A stretch of DNA of 64,000 nt from Dugong dugon (taxonomy: Eukaryota > Chordata > Mammalia > Sirenia > Dugongidae): assembly GCA_030035585.1 (NCBI GenBank), contig CM057462.1, forward strand, positions 139,712,734 through 139,776,733, read 5' to 3'. Positions 55,400 to 64,000 of this stretch are shown in pieces; position 1 is the stretch's first letter, and each line of letters starts with the position of its first letter. A program made the translations under genes and the position numbers. The notes beneath the pieces are model-generated. The model was not told where the DNA came from and did not search any database. It saw nothing but the letters and a program-made list of their open reading frames with translations.

Positions 55400-56147
55400 A
55401 TTCTTGAAATGGTCTATATATTCAAGTGGCTATACTCAAGGTCGTACTTTCACTCTCATGGACTTGTTTTAATTTTCTTCAGCTTCAATTTGAACTTGCA
55501 TACGAGCAACTGATGGTCTGTTCCACAGTCGGCCCCTGGCCTTCTTCTGGCTGATGTTATTGGGCTTCTCTATTGTCTTTTTCCACAGATGTAGTCAATT
55601 TCATTCCTTTGTATTCCATTTGGTGAGGTCCACGTGTATTGTTGACATTTATGTTGTTGAAAAACGATATTTGCAGTGAATAAGTCATTGGTCTTGCAGA
55701 ATTCTGTTATGCAATGTCCAGTGTTGTTTCTATTATCAAGGCCATATGTTCCAACTGCTGATCATTCTTCTTTGTTTCCAACTTTCACAATCCAATCACC
55801 AGTAATTATCAGTGCATCTGGATTAAATGACTACAGACTACAGAAGTTGGTAAAACTCTCCAATTTCTCCATCTTTGACCTTAGTGGTTGGTGTGTAAAT
55901 TTGAATAATAGTCATATTACATTGGTCTTCCTTGTAAGTGATTGAATATTATTCTATCACTGACAGTGTTGTACTTCAGGATAGATCTTGAAATGTTCTT
56001 TTTGACAATAAATGTGATAGCATTCCTTTTCAACTTGCCATTCCCAGCATAGTAGATCATATGACGGTCCCATTCAAAATGGCCAGTATTAGTCCATTTC
56101 AGCTTACTAATGCCTAACATGTCGATATTTAAGTGTTCCATTTTCAT
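55400..56147 (-). pseudogene. RTE APE-type endonuclease remnant
   Basis: 56147-55917: 'MKMEHLNIDMLGISKLKWTN', 'HFEWDRHMIYYAGNGKLKRN', 'YNTVSDRIIFNHLQGRPM'. The catalytic-motif Glu position is again Lys, as in the copy at 44.4 kb. The remaining endonuclease sequence (to about 55,400) is recognisable from DNA but out of frame in several places. Confidence 0.85.
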
Positions 56148-56422
56148 TTATGACAACTTCCAATTTTCCTAGATTCATACTTCGTACATTCCATGTTCCA
56201 ATTATTAATGGATGTTTGCAGCTCTTTCTTCTTATTTTGAGTCATGGCACATCAGCAGATGAAGATCCTGAGAGCTTTAATTCCATCCATGTCATTAAGG
56301 TCAACTCTGCTTTGAGGAGGCATCTCTTCCTCTGTCATATTTTGAGTGCCTCATGACCTGGGAGCTCGTCTTCTGGGACCATACCAGATAATGTTCTGCT
56401 GCTACCCGTAAGATTTTCACTG

Positions 56423-56455
<33 letters not shown>

Positions 56456-56606
56456 GGAGTAGCTCGCTAAGTCCTTTCTAGTCTGTAAACTTTGTTGAAA
56501 CCTGTCCACCATGGGTGTCCCTGCTGGTATGTGAAATATCAGTGGCATAGCTTCCAGCATTACAGCAACTCATAAGCCACTACAGTACAACAAACTGACA
56601 AACTAG

Positions 56607-57654
56607 TGATATAAAGACAATCATAGAGTGTGTTTAAAGAAACAGCTGCTAGTTTATATACTTGCCTGACAATCAAATACAAAATACTGTGAGGAGCCAT
56701 ACAAATACAATAAATTCTTTTGAAACTCTTTTCAAATTAGCTCAATTGATCAAAACATAGGGCTCTTGGCAAAAAAGTCTTGATCTTAAATCTTATTCTA
56801 TGTGAAACTGTTGATTTTCCTCTGTTTCAGTCCATACAGGGTCATTTTATTAATGAGGGACTACTGAACAAGTCAAGCACAAATCAATATACTATAATAA
56901 CTAAAGAAAATACAGGATACATGGGATACTACTGGGGTAATTTTTATATAAGAAGTATACCAATTATTTTGGGTAAGGCAATACATGAGTTTAATATTTC
57001 AAGTTGAATGATTGCAAAACAGATTTTTTTTGTTGATATCTTCATGTTCATATCAAAATTATTAAACATATAATTTTACTTTTGATTTTATGGCAGCCTC
57101 TATGAATTGGTTGTCATTTATCTATTACTTTGGTCAGGTCTGAGTTTGAGCAATATTTAAATAAGATGACATATCTTCACTATGTGTCATCAGTAGTGCA
57201 GTTTGTGGTTTTCTAGTCCATCTCTAAAATATTCTTTATTCACTAGGCTTTATTTCAATGTCTGTAATGTTTGAGGTTTTGGAAGAAAAAACATTGTTGT
57301 TGGGCTTTGACAAAAGTTATAGGCTGTAACCTAGATAATTTAACAAAAAGAAACACATCATAAATGATAAAATCGAATATAGAGAGAATGAATTCGTTTT
57401 ATTTACTGTTTAGTTGGACGTACTCATAGATGATGTATCTAAAGGATTTAAAGCCTGAAAACCTCAAAAACCGTATGCTCCAAACTTTTAACTTCATAGG
57501 ACAGCCAGTGGCAAAATAAAACTTATTCAAGGCATTTTTTCTTACCTCCATCAAATCAGTTTTTTTTTTTTTTTTTTTCCCCCTCTGATACATGAATGAG
57601 ATAACAATGACAGGGAATTTTGTGAACTGGTAAACTTTTGTCTCCATCTGAAAG
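56607..57654. other. Non-genic AT-rich sequence
   Basis: A T-run at about 57,560-57,578. Frames here show no protein features. Confidence 0.5.
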
Positions 57655-57748
57655 TTGTTCTTTTGAGGTGCCTCTTGGTGGACACAAACTTCTAACCTCT
57701 TGGTTAGCAGCTGAGCATATTAACATTTGTACCACCCACGGACTCCCT
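57655..57748 (-). mobile_element. AfroSINE ~200-bp variant, head half only
   Basis: Antisense: 'ttgaggtgcctcttggtgg', 'taacctcttggttagcagct', 'accacccacggactccc'. The tail half is missing. Confidence 0.85.
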
Positions 57749-57829
57749 TGCATAGAATAAAGTCTTCTCAGGTCACACTCTAGTAAAGCTTAAAATAAAC
57801 CTTAAAAGAGATCAAATTAATTGCAACTG

Positions 57830-58565
57830 ACATATCTGAGCTAGAAGAAAATCCAACAATATTTAAAAGAATACGAATGTCCAACAGTGTTAAATTTGTA
57901 AAACCTGACAGCCAATCAAAAATTACCAAACATGGGAAGAAACAGGAAAATACGATCTATACCTAGGCAAAAACAAAACAAACATACAATTAATAGAGTC
58001 TGAAACAGAAATAAAAGAGATGATGGAATTAGCACAGAAAGATGTTAACACAGATATTATAAATAGGGTTTATACATACAAGAAGGTGGGGAAACAAATG
58101 AACATGATAAGAAAAAAAAAAAAGGAAGATCTAATTAGGAGGCAAATGGAACCCTAGAAGTGAAAAAATAAAATGTCTAAAATGAAAAATATACTCAATG
58201 GGATTACAGAAGATTAGACAAAGCAGAGAAAGATCAGTGAATTTGAAGATAACAATAGAAACTATACAATATCAAATAAAGAGATGTAGAAAATGGAAAA
58301 AAATTAACATTAGTGAATACGAATTTCTTTAATATATGTAAAGTTGAGGCCCCTGAAGGAAAATGGGGATAAGACAGAAAAAAAATTGAAGGTATGTTCA
58401 ATTTTTTTTTTCAGATTTGATGGAAACTATAAACCAACAGATCCAATAAGTTCAATAAACCCCTCGAAGAATAAATAGAAATAAAACACAGAAAAGTACA
58501 TAATAACAAATTTGCTAACTTTATTGATAGAAACAAAACCTTAAAAGCAGCCAAAAAGAAGCACC
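57830..58565 (+). mobile_element. HAL1/L1M ORF1-region fragment
   Basis: Order fits HAL1 ORF1: 'catgggaagaaacaggaaaa', 'aacagaaataaaagagatga', 'gattagacaaagcagagaaa', 'gatcagtgaatttgaagata', 'gaggcccctgaaggaaaatg', 'cttaaaagcagccaaaaag'. No long frame survives. Confidence 0.7.
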
Positions 58566-59340
58566 ATGATGGGTTATTAGCCTCCTCCTAAATGCCAAAT
58601 TTTGTGCTAATCACTTTACATCTGTTATAACCTGATTAATCACTATAAAATGGGTGCTACAGTTGTCCCTGTTTGATGTGAGATAAGTATGAAATCACAC
58701 AAAGAATATGACTTTAAGCAAAAGTCTAATGATAAAATAGTACCTTGTATTTGTAAAATATTTTAAAGTTTTCAAAGCATTTTATTTTCCCGTTATAAAT
58801 TCAAAGTATAGTATGGCTTTGAAGCTCTGTATAGAGCAAGGTGTCAAGCAGAGTAAGTAATATCAACTACAAGAGGTTAAGTGTTTTATTTAAGATTATA
58901 TACTAAGTAGAACCAAAAATAGAAATCAAATTCCCTAACTCTCTCTTATATGCTGTCCCATTTCTACTAATCCTGCCATTGTCAGAGCAGATCATGAAGA
59001 AGAAAAAACTTTTGGTTAAGGTCAGGAAGGCCTCACAGATGAAGTCAGATAAGAACTAGGCTTTAAAACATCAATCAAATTCTACGGGAACAAGAGGGTA
59101 AAAGACATTGCAGTCAAAGAGAACACTTGAGGAAGGACTCAAGGAAGAAAGCTCTCCAGATACACTTAAGATGTAACATATAATCTAAGTTGGCTAAACC
59201 AGAAATTTCACAGAGGGATAAATGAGGGGAAAGCCTGAAAAATGGTTGAAACCAAATGACTGGAAACCTTAAATGGCAAAAAATTTAATAAAGAAAATTT
59301 TTCACTTGAATCTCAGCTATCTGAAATCTCTCCTTTAGGA
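58566..59340. other. Old repeat-like, unassigned sequence with a MIR piece
   Basis: 58,595-58,690 looks like a short antisense MIR ('tttgtgctaatcactttaca', 'ctgattaatcactataaaat'). 58,735-59,200 contains phrases of very old mammalian repeats ('aggaaggcctcacagatgaa', 'aagaggttaagtgttttatt') that I cannot assign. Confidence 0.45.
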
Positions 59341-59368
59341 TTAGATAGACAGATAGATAGATAGACAG
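59341..59368. repeat. GATA/GACA short tandem repeat
   Basis: About seven 4-base units ('agatagacagatagatagat'), adjoining the 3' end of the short RTE. It may have grown from that element's tail. Confidence 0.85.
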
Positions 59369-59830
59369 AAAAATACCTGCCATCGAGTCATCTATGACCC
59401 TTGGTGACCTTACATATAACAGAACAAAACGTTATCTAGTCTGTGTCATCCTCACCATCACCAGCATGCTGGAGCCCATCATAGTGTCTACTGTGCCAAT
59501 CCATCTCACAAGGATTTCCCTTGTCTTCAATGGCCCTCTCCTTCACCAGACATGATGTCCTCCATCAGCAACTGATCTATCCTGATGACATGTCCAAAGC
59601 AAGTCAGTGGGACAAGGTTCTGTTGTGATCTACAAGGTTTTTGTTGGCTAATTTTCAGAAGTAGATCACCAGGCCTTTCTTTCTAGTCTGTTTCAGTTTT
59701 AAAGCTCCACTGAAACTTGCCTGGATCGGATGACCCTGCTAGTATTTGAAATACTGGTGGCATAGCTTCCAGCATCACAGCAACGTGCAAACTACCACGG
59801 TATGACAAACTGAGAGACAAATGGTGAACT
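59366..59830 (-). mobile_element. Short RTE with both ends but no coding body
   Basis: Left part 59,369-59,618 is the antisense RTE 3' end ('ctggagcccatcatagtgtc', 'catgatgtcctccatcagca', 'gatgacatgtccaaagc'). Right part 59,635-59,830 is the RTE 5'UTR ('cagaagtagatcaccaggcc', 'gcatagcttccagcatcaca', 'acggtatgacaaactgagag'). About 2.7 kb of coding sequence is absent between them. It is a SINE-sized derivative that could only have moved with help from a full RTE. Confidence 0.88.
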
Positions 59831-61227
59831 TCTAAGCCCCTGGAAAACCTTCAGACTCAAAAATTATACCAATAATCACCCTGAACACCCAAGGATACAT
59901 AAACTTAGTTAGAAAGACCCACAGCTTTCTAGAGATTTTGTATACTTGATGGAGCTGAAGATCATATGGAAGGAAATGTACACCCTATTCCATACAGTAT
60001 ATAAAACCTCACTACTTTATCTATAAACCTAAAGGAGTCGGAATGGTAGCACTGGAAGAAGACACAAGCATGAAGAATTGATGAGCTGAAGAGATGTTTG
60101 ACCAGTGGGAATGGCATCAACAAGGCCCCAGCAGCATCTGCAGTTATTATAATCAGTGATGGAGGCCGTGAGCGGGGGTTGTGTTGACAGCAGCAAAGAA
60201 GACATGTTGGTAAAAAGACAGGTGATAGGGCAGATACGGAGTCTGGGAAGATACGTAATCACCTACACTTCATCCGTCTAAAAATACTTCATTCAACTAT
60301 TAAATCAGAAATACAGAAGTCTTTTAGAATACAGGATTTTTTGCCTCCACAAAAACACTATCTAAAATTGTCTCTTCCCAACATTTTATCCAAATTTGAA
60401 CTGAGAAAGGTCATATTTGGAAAAAAAAAGTCTCAGGGATATGCAATTTAACACTCTCTGAGGTACTCCAAATATTATACTTGTATCAATATAATCATCA
60501 AGGGTCTATATGCACCAACTACATTAACTTGGCTCCTCACACAATTCCATCTACAATAATTTCCACTGCAATTTTATGCTCTTGAATATTATTTCTTGTA
60601 GCAACAGCTGTTAGGTGGACCCCCATTCTCTTATCGTCGTGTTTTCCACTGCCCTTCACTATTGAAGCAACAGTACTGTATTGAAATAACAATGTTAGCT
60701 AGTTTCCTCTACCCACAGAGAAGGAGTGATTACCCGGTTAATAAAACTGGTAAGAGTCTGCCATTCTTTTCTCCTTCAAAGCAGTCTGTAGGCCTCCTTT
60801 CCTTGGATTGTGACACTCAATGGACCAAGATATGCTCCTGCATGGGATTGCCTACAGTTGTCTAACTACCTGTACAGTGCCTGCAAGAACTTTGAAAACA
60901 ATAGTGGAAGATGAACAGTAGTCAAAGTGCATAATTCCATCCAAAGGTTATTATCCTCCTCAAACTCCTAATTATAGCTATGTTTAACTCATTACTGCCT
61001 TTGCTGTATTCTCTTCTTTACATCATTCAACAAGAATCTCCTATATAAAGCTCTTCTTGAGAGAGGTTGAGAGTTTGATAGTGAGAAAGTAAACGTTTCT
61101 CTTGAGTAAGGAATATATTGTTTATTTTGTTTTATAAACAAAATAATAGAACAAGATTTGTTTTTCTTACTGCCCCTCAAAAAGCACAGATACAAATTGG
61201 AAACCCCCACAGCCACGATGTTGACAT
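59831..61227. other. Non-genic sequence, no clear repeat
   Basis: About 1.4 kb with no assigned repeats. The 60,040-60,260 block is GC-richer ('ggaggccgtgagcggggg'). Frames of 67-93 codons have no recognisable features. Confidence 0.45.
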
Positions 61228-61441
61228 GTAGCTTGTAGTTAGTTGTTGTGTGCCATTGAGTCAATTCCAACACATAGCGACCCTATAGGACAGAGTAGAA
61301 GTTCCCCATAGGGTTTCCTAGGCTGTAATCTTTACAGGAGAAGATCACCAGATCTTTTCTCCCACAGAACTGTTGGTGGGTTTGAACCAATGACCCTTCA
61401 GTTTGCAGCAGAACACTTGACCGTTGCACCTGCAGGGCTCC
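61228..61441 (-). mobile_element. AfroSINE, long variant
   Basis: Antisense: 'gttagttgttgtgtgccatt', 'cacatagcgaccctatagga', 'ggctgtaatctttacaggag', 'gttggtgggtttgaaccaat', 'gttgcacctgcagggctcct'. Its tail is the RTE-like 'ttgttgtgtgcc' form rather than the TTTGG form. Confidence 0.92.
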
Positions 61442-61573
61442 TTTCCATGTAGTTTAGTAGTATAGTATTCTCCTCTTGAATGGCTCTGCTTTTCCATTCC
61501 TATTTTGTCATTTCATTGCTTATGTTTTTGTTGTAAGTTACCTCAAATCCTTTGTGAAAAAAGGCAGGGTAGA

Positions 61574-61790
61574 TTTGCTGTTGTTGCTAGTTGCCAAAGA
61601 GTTGGCTCTGATTCATGGTGACCTTATGTACAACAGAAAGAACTATTGCCCTGTTGCCCTGTTCTACTCCATCTTCCCAATTGCTGGTATGTTTGAGTCC
61701 ATTGTTGTAGCTATTGTGTCAGTCTATCTCTCTGAGGGTTTCCCTTGTTTTTGCTGACGCTCTATTTTACCAAGCATGATGTCTTTTTCT
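61574..61790 (-). mobile_element. RTE LINE, 3' end only
   Basis: Antisense RTE end ('gctgttgttgctagttgcc', 'gtgaccttatgtacaacaga', 'ttgagtccattgttgtagct', 'accaagcatgatgtcttttt'). Duplication agggtaga (61566-61573 and 61791-61798) fixes both ends. More diverged than the copy at 23.2 kb. Confidence 0.93.
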
Positions 61791-61798
61791 AGGGTAGA

Positions 61799-62030
61799 CA
61801 TAAATATGATTAAAATCCAAGTTACGTCAAATGAGAACTCACTAGGTGCCACCCATTGACCTCAGCTCGGAGGAATCAAAATGCAGGAAGTGCTCACTTT
61901 GAACTTATGTTAGAAGTCAAAACCAAAGAATAAATGACATTATCAATTAGGTATGCAGAAATATTCTCATATGATGATGATAAATATAGGCTCTAGATCA
62001 TTTCCATTAAGAAAATTTACCATGTATTCT
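61799..62030. other. Non-genic sequence
   Basis: About 230 bases, nothing recognised. Confidence 0.5.
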
Positions 62031-64000
62031 TTTTTTTTTTTTAATTTATTTAATATTTTATTGTACTTCAGGTGAAGGCTTACAGAACAAACAGTTTCTC
62101 ATGTAACAGTAGTACACATGCTGTTTTATGACTTTGGTTAACAACCCCACAACATTTTAACCTTCTGAATTCTCAGCTTTTTTTTTTTTTTTGGTGAAAA
62201 TACACATAGCCAAAGATACACCGTTTCAAAACTTTTTACTTACACATTTAAGTGACATTGACTATGCTTTTCCAATTGTGCTGCCATTCTCGCCCAAGAT
62301 GAAGGCTTACAGAACAAAATAGTTTCTCATTTAACAGTTACTACAAATGTTGCCCTATAACAGTGGTCAACAATCTCACAACACATCAACAGTATCCTTA
62401 CTCAACTTGTGTTCCTTATCATCAGCTTCCTACTCCCCCTCTGCCTTCTGGCCCTCGTCACCGGACTCCTGTACCTCGTTAGTCCCTTTTAGTTTTCCTG
62501 GACTGTCCACTCCCAGGCTGAACAGAGAACCTCAAAGGTAACTTCACCTCTGAGCTGAAAGGGTGTCTGGGGGCCACACTCTTGAGGTTTCTCCAGTATC
62601 CTTTAGGCCAGTAAATCGGGTCTTTTTTTTTTTGGGAGTTAGAATTATGCTCTACATCCTTCTCCAGCTCTGTCCAAAACCCTCTGTTGTGATCCTGGTC
62701 AGAGCATTCAGTGGTGGTAGCCGGGCACCATCCAGCTGTACTGGACTCACTCCAGTGGAGGTCTTGGTAGCTGTGGTCAATTAGTCCTTTGGACTAATCT
62801 TTTCGTTGTATCCTGTTCTCTTCATTCTCCCTTGCTCCCGAAGGGATGAGACCAGTGGAGTATCTTACATGGCCGCTCAGAGGCTTTTAAGACCCCAGAC
62901 ACTACTCACCAAGGTAGAATGTAGAGCATTAACTTTATAAGTAGTGTCATACCAATTGAGCTAGATGTTACCCGAGACCATGGTCCCCAGAGCCCTCCGT
63001 CCAACAACAAAGTCCCTCGGGGAGTTTGGATGTGTCTATAGGGCCTCCATGACCTTTCCTTGTGCAGGTTGTGTTAGTTTCCCCTGTACTGTGTACTATC
63101 TCACCTCTCACCCAAGGTACCACTTATCTATTGCCTATTCAGTATTTACCCCCCCTCCCCTCCCATGTCTGGTAACCAACAAGGATTGTTACATTTTGCA
63201 TGTGAATTTTTTCATGGGTTTTTACAATAGAGGTCTCATACGATATTTGTCCTTTTGTGATTGACTTATTTCACTCAGCATAATGTCTTCCAGTTTCATC
63301 CATGTTATGAGATGGTTCACAGATTCATTGTTGTTCTTTCTCGTTGCATAGTACTCCATTGTGTGTATGTACCATAGTTTGTGTATCCATTCATCTGTTG
63401 ATGGACATCGAGGTTGTTTCCATCGTTTTGCTATTGTGAACAATGCTGCCATTAACATAGGTGTGCATATGTCTATTCGAGTGATGACTCTTATTTCTCC
63501 AGGATATATTCCTAGGAGTGGGATTGCTGGATCGAATGGTATGTCTATTTCTAGCTTTCTGAGGAAACGCCGTATCATTTTCCAAAATGGTTGTATCATT
63601 TTGCAGTCCCACCAGCAGTGTATAAGAGTTCCCATCTCCCCCCAGCCCCTCCAACATTTGTTATTTCCAGTATTTTTGATTCGTGCCAGTAATGCTGGGG
63701 TGAGATGGTATCTCATTGTGGTTTTAATTTGCATTTCTCTAATGTCTAGTGAACGCGAGCATTTCCTCATGTGTCTGTTGGCCATTTGAATGTCTTCTTT
63801 GGTGAAGTGTCTGTTCATTTCCTTTGCCCATTTTTTGATAGGATTGTTTGTCTTTTTGTTGTAGAGGTGTTGGATTTTCTTGTAGATTATGGAGATTAGA
63901 CCTTTGTCTGACTTGTACTGTCCAAACATTTTTTCCCAGTCTGTAGGTTCTCTTTTGACTCTTTTGGTGAAGTCTTTTGAAGAGCATAGATGTTTGATTT
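62031..64000 (-). mobile_element. L1 LINE, 3' portion running off the window
   Basis: The poly-A tail appears as T-run 62,031-62,042. The 3'UTR spans 62,043-63,221 with two copies of the terminal module (62,060-62,165 and 62,283-62,405). ORF2 C-terminus follows to the window edge. Sequence is close to the 24-kb copy. It is the least damaged L1 here. Confidence 0.97.
63222..64000 (-). CDS. L1 ORF2p C-terminal domain, open, cut by window edge
   Basis: ORF2p is the L1 endonuclease/reverse transcriptase. Its C-terminal domain is open here for 259 codons from the window edge to its natural stop: the edge reads '[20 protein letters not shown]', then '[20 protein letters not shown]', '[20 protein letters not shown]', '[19 protein letters not shown]', '[19 protein letters not shown]', '[19 protein letters not shown]', '[18 protein letters not shown]'. 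The Cys/His residues of the C-terminal Cys-rich region are kept. No frame break inside the visible part. Reverse transcriptase and endonuclease would lie to the right of 64,000. It is a LINE gene, not a host gene. Confidence 0.85.
   Translation of the reverse strand, partial: IKHLCSSKDFTKRVKREPTDWEKMFGQYKSDKGLISIIYKKIQHLYNKKTNNPIKKWAKEMNRHFTKEDIQMANRHMRKCSRSLDIREMQIKTTMRYHLTPALLARIKNTGNNKCWRGWGEMGTLIHCWWDCKMIQPFWKMIRRFLRKLEIDIPFDPAIPLLGIYPGEIRVITRIDICTPMLMAALFTIAKRWKQPRCPSTDEWIHKLWYIHTMEYYATRKNNNESVNHLITWMKLEDIMLSEISQSQKDKYRMRPLL

Larger units (their letters stand above)
53372..56606 (-). mobile_element. RTE (BovB-type) LINE, near full length, 3.2 kb
   Basis: The most complete RTE here: 3' tail at 53,372 ('gttgttgttagatgacatcg'), C-terminus, reverse transcriptase (53.9-55.2 kb), linker, endonuclease (55.4-56.15 kb), and the 5'UTR including 'gcatagcttccagcattaca' (56,546) to about 'acaaactgacaaac' near 56,605. 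About 3.2 kb equals the usual length of RTE/BovB elements. Two A/T-rich expansions were gained: an A-rich run at 53,838-53,865 and a long T-run at about 56,429-56,454. No target duplication found. Confidence 0.95.

Noticed and set aside
59890-60260. Possible processed pseudogene or exon in a GC-richer block
   Set aside because: No open frame with protein features, no splice-site/codon pattern; left as unassigned.

Overview
This window looks like intergenic (or deep intronic) nuclear DNA from an afrotherian mammal, most likely an elephant or a close relative (Paenungulata). The identification rests on repeats. Many copies are AfroSINEs (tRNA-derived, with heads like 'ggagccctggtggcgcag' and tails ending in 'gacggcaatgggtttgg'). 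There is also an abundant RTE/BovB-type LINE whose 3' end reads like 'tcatagcgaccctatg' on its minus strand, plus L1 elements. Older mammalian repeats (MIR, L2, MaLR LTRs, a MER5-like hAT, a Tigger, HAL1/L1M) lie underneath. I see no host protein-coding exon, functional tRNA, rRNA, CRISPR array or prokaryotic feature. Every long open frame is either a piece of a LINE or DNA-transposon protein or a shadow of one.

Layout. 1-12.6 kb: mostly unique AT-rich DNA with scattered SINEs, a MIR, a MER5-like element, a tRNA-Gly-headed SINE and a Tigger transposase remnant. 12.6-20.8 kb: L2, a 3' RTE half, old HAL1/L1M, a MaLR solo LTR, an RTE 3' end, then an L1 5'UTR-like piece abutting a retroviral LTR with primer-binding site, a SINE half and an L1 3'UTR. 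21.7-23.2 kb: repeat-poor. 24.0-26.4 kb: an internally deleted L1 with a perfect 19-bp target-site duplication. 29.9-38.7 kb: an old L1 whose ORF2 is interrupted by a younger L1 (31,225-35,626) that kept its 5'UTR and ORF1 but lost nearly all of ORF2. 39-41.3 kb: old L1M with nested SINEs. 43.6-46.6 kb: an RTE whose 5' half is inverted, bracketed by one short duplication (twin-priming structure). 47.4-49.6 kb: an RTE splitting a MIR. 50.8-52.6 kb: LTR fossils. 53.2-56.6 kb: a near-full-length RTE on the minus strand. 57.6-61.8 kb: SINEs, HAL1 and an ends-only short RTE. 62.0-64.0 kb: a minus-strand L1 with open ORF2 C-terminus running off the window.

How it fits together. RTE supplies a reverse transcriptase, and the AfroSINE and tRNA-Gly SINE tails resemble the RTE 3' end, which fits SINEs using the RTE machinery. 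L1 acts separately. The best observations are structural (inverted, nested, internally deleted and both-ends-only retroelements), not a new gene system. Family names are from memory of consensus sequences, without a database search, and boundaries are approximate unless a target-site duplication fixes them.
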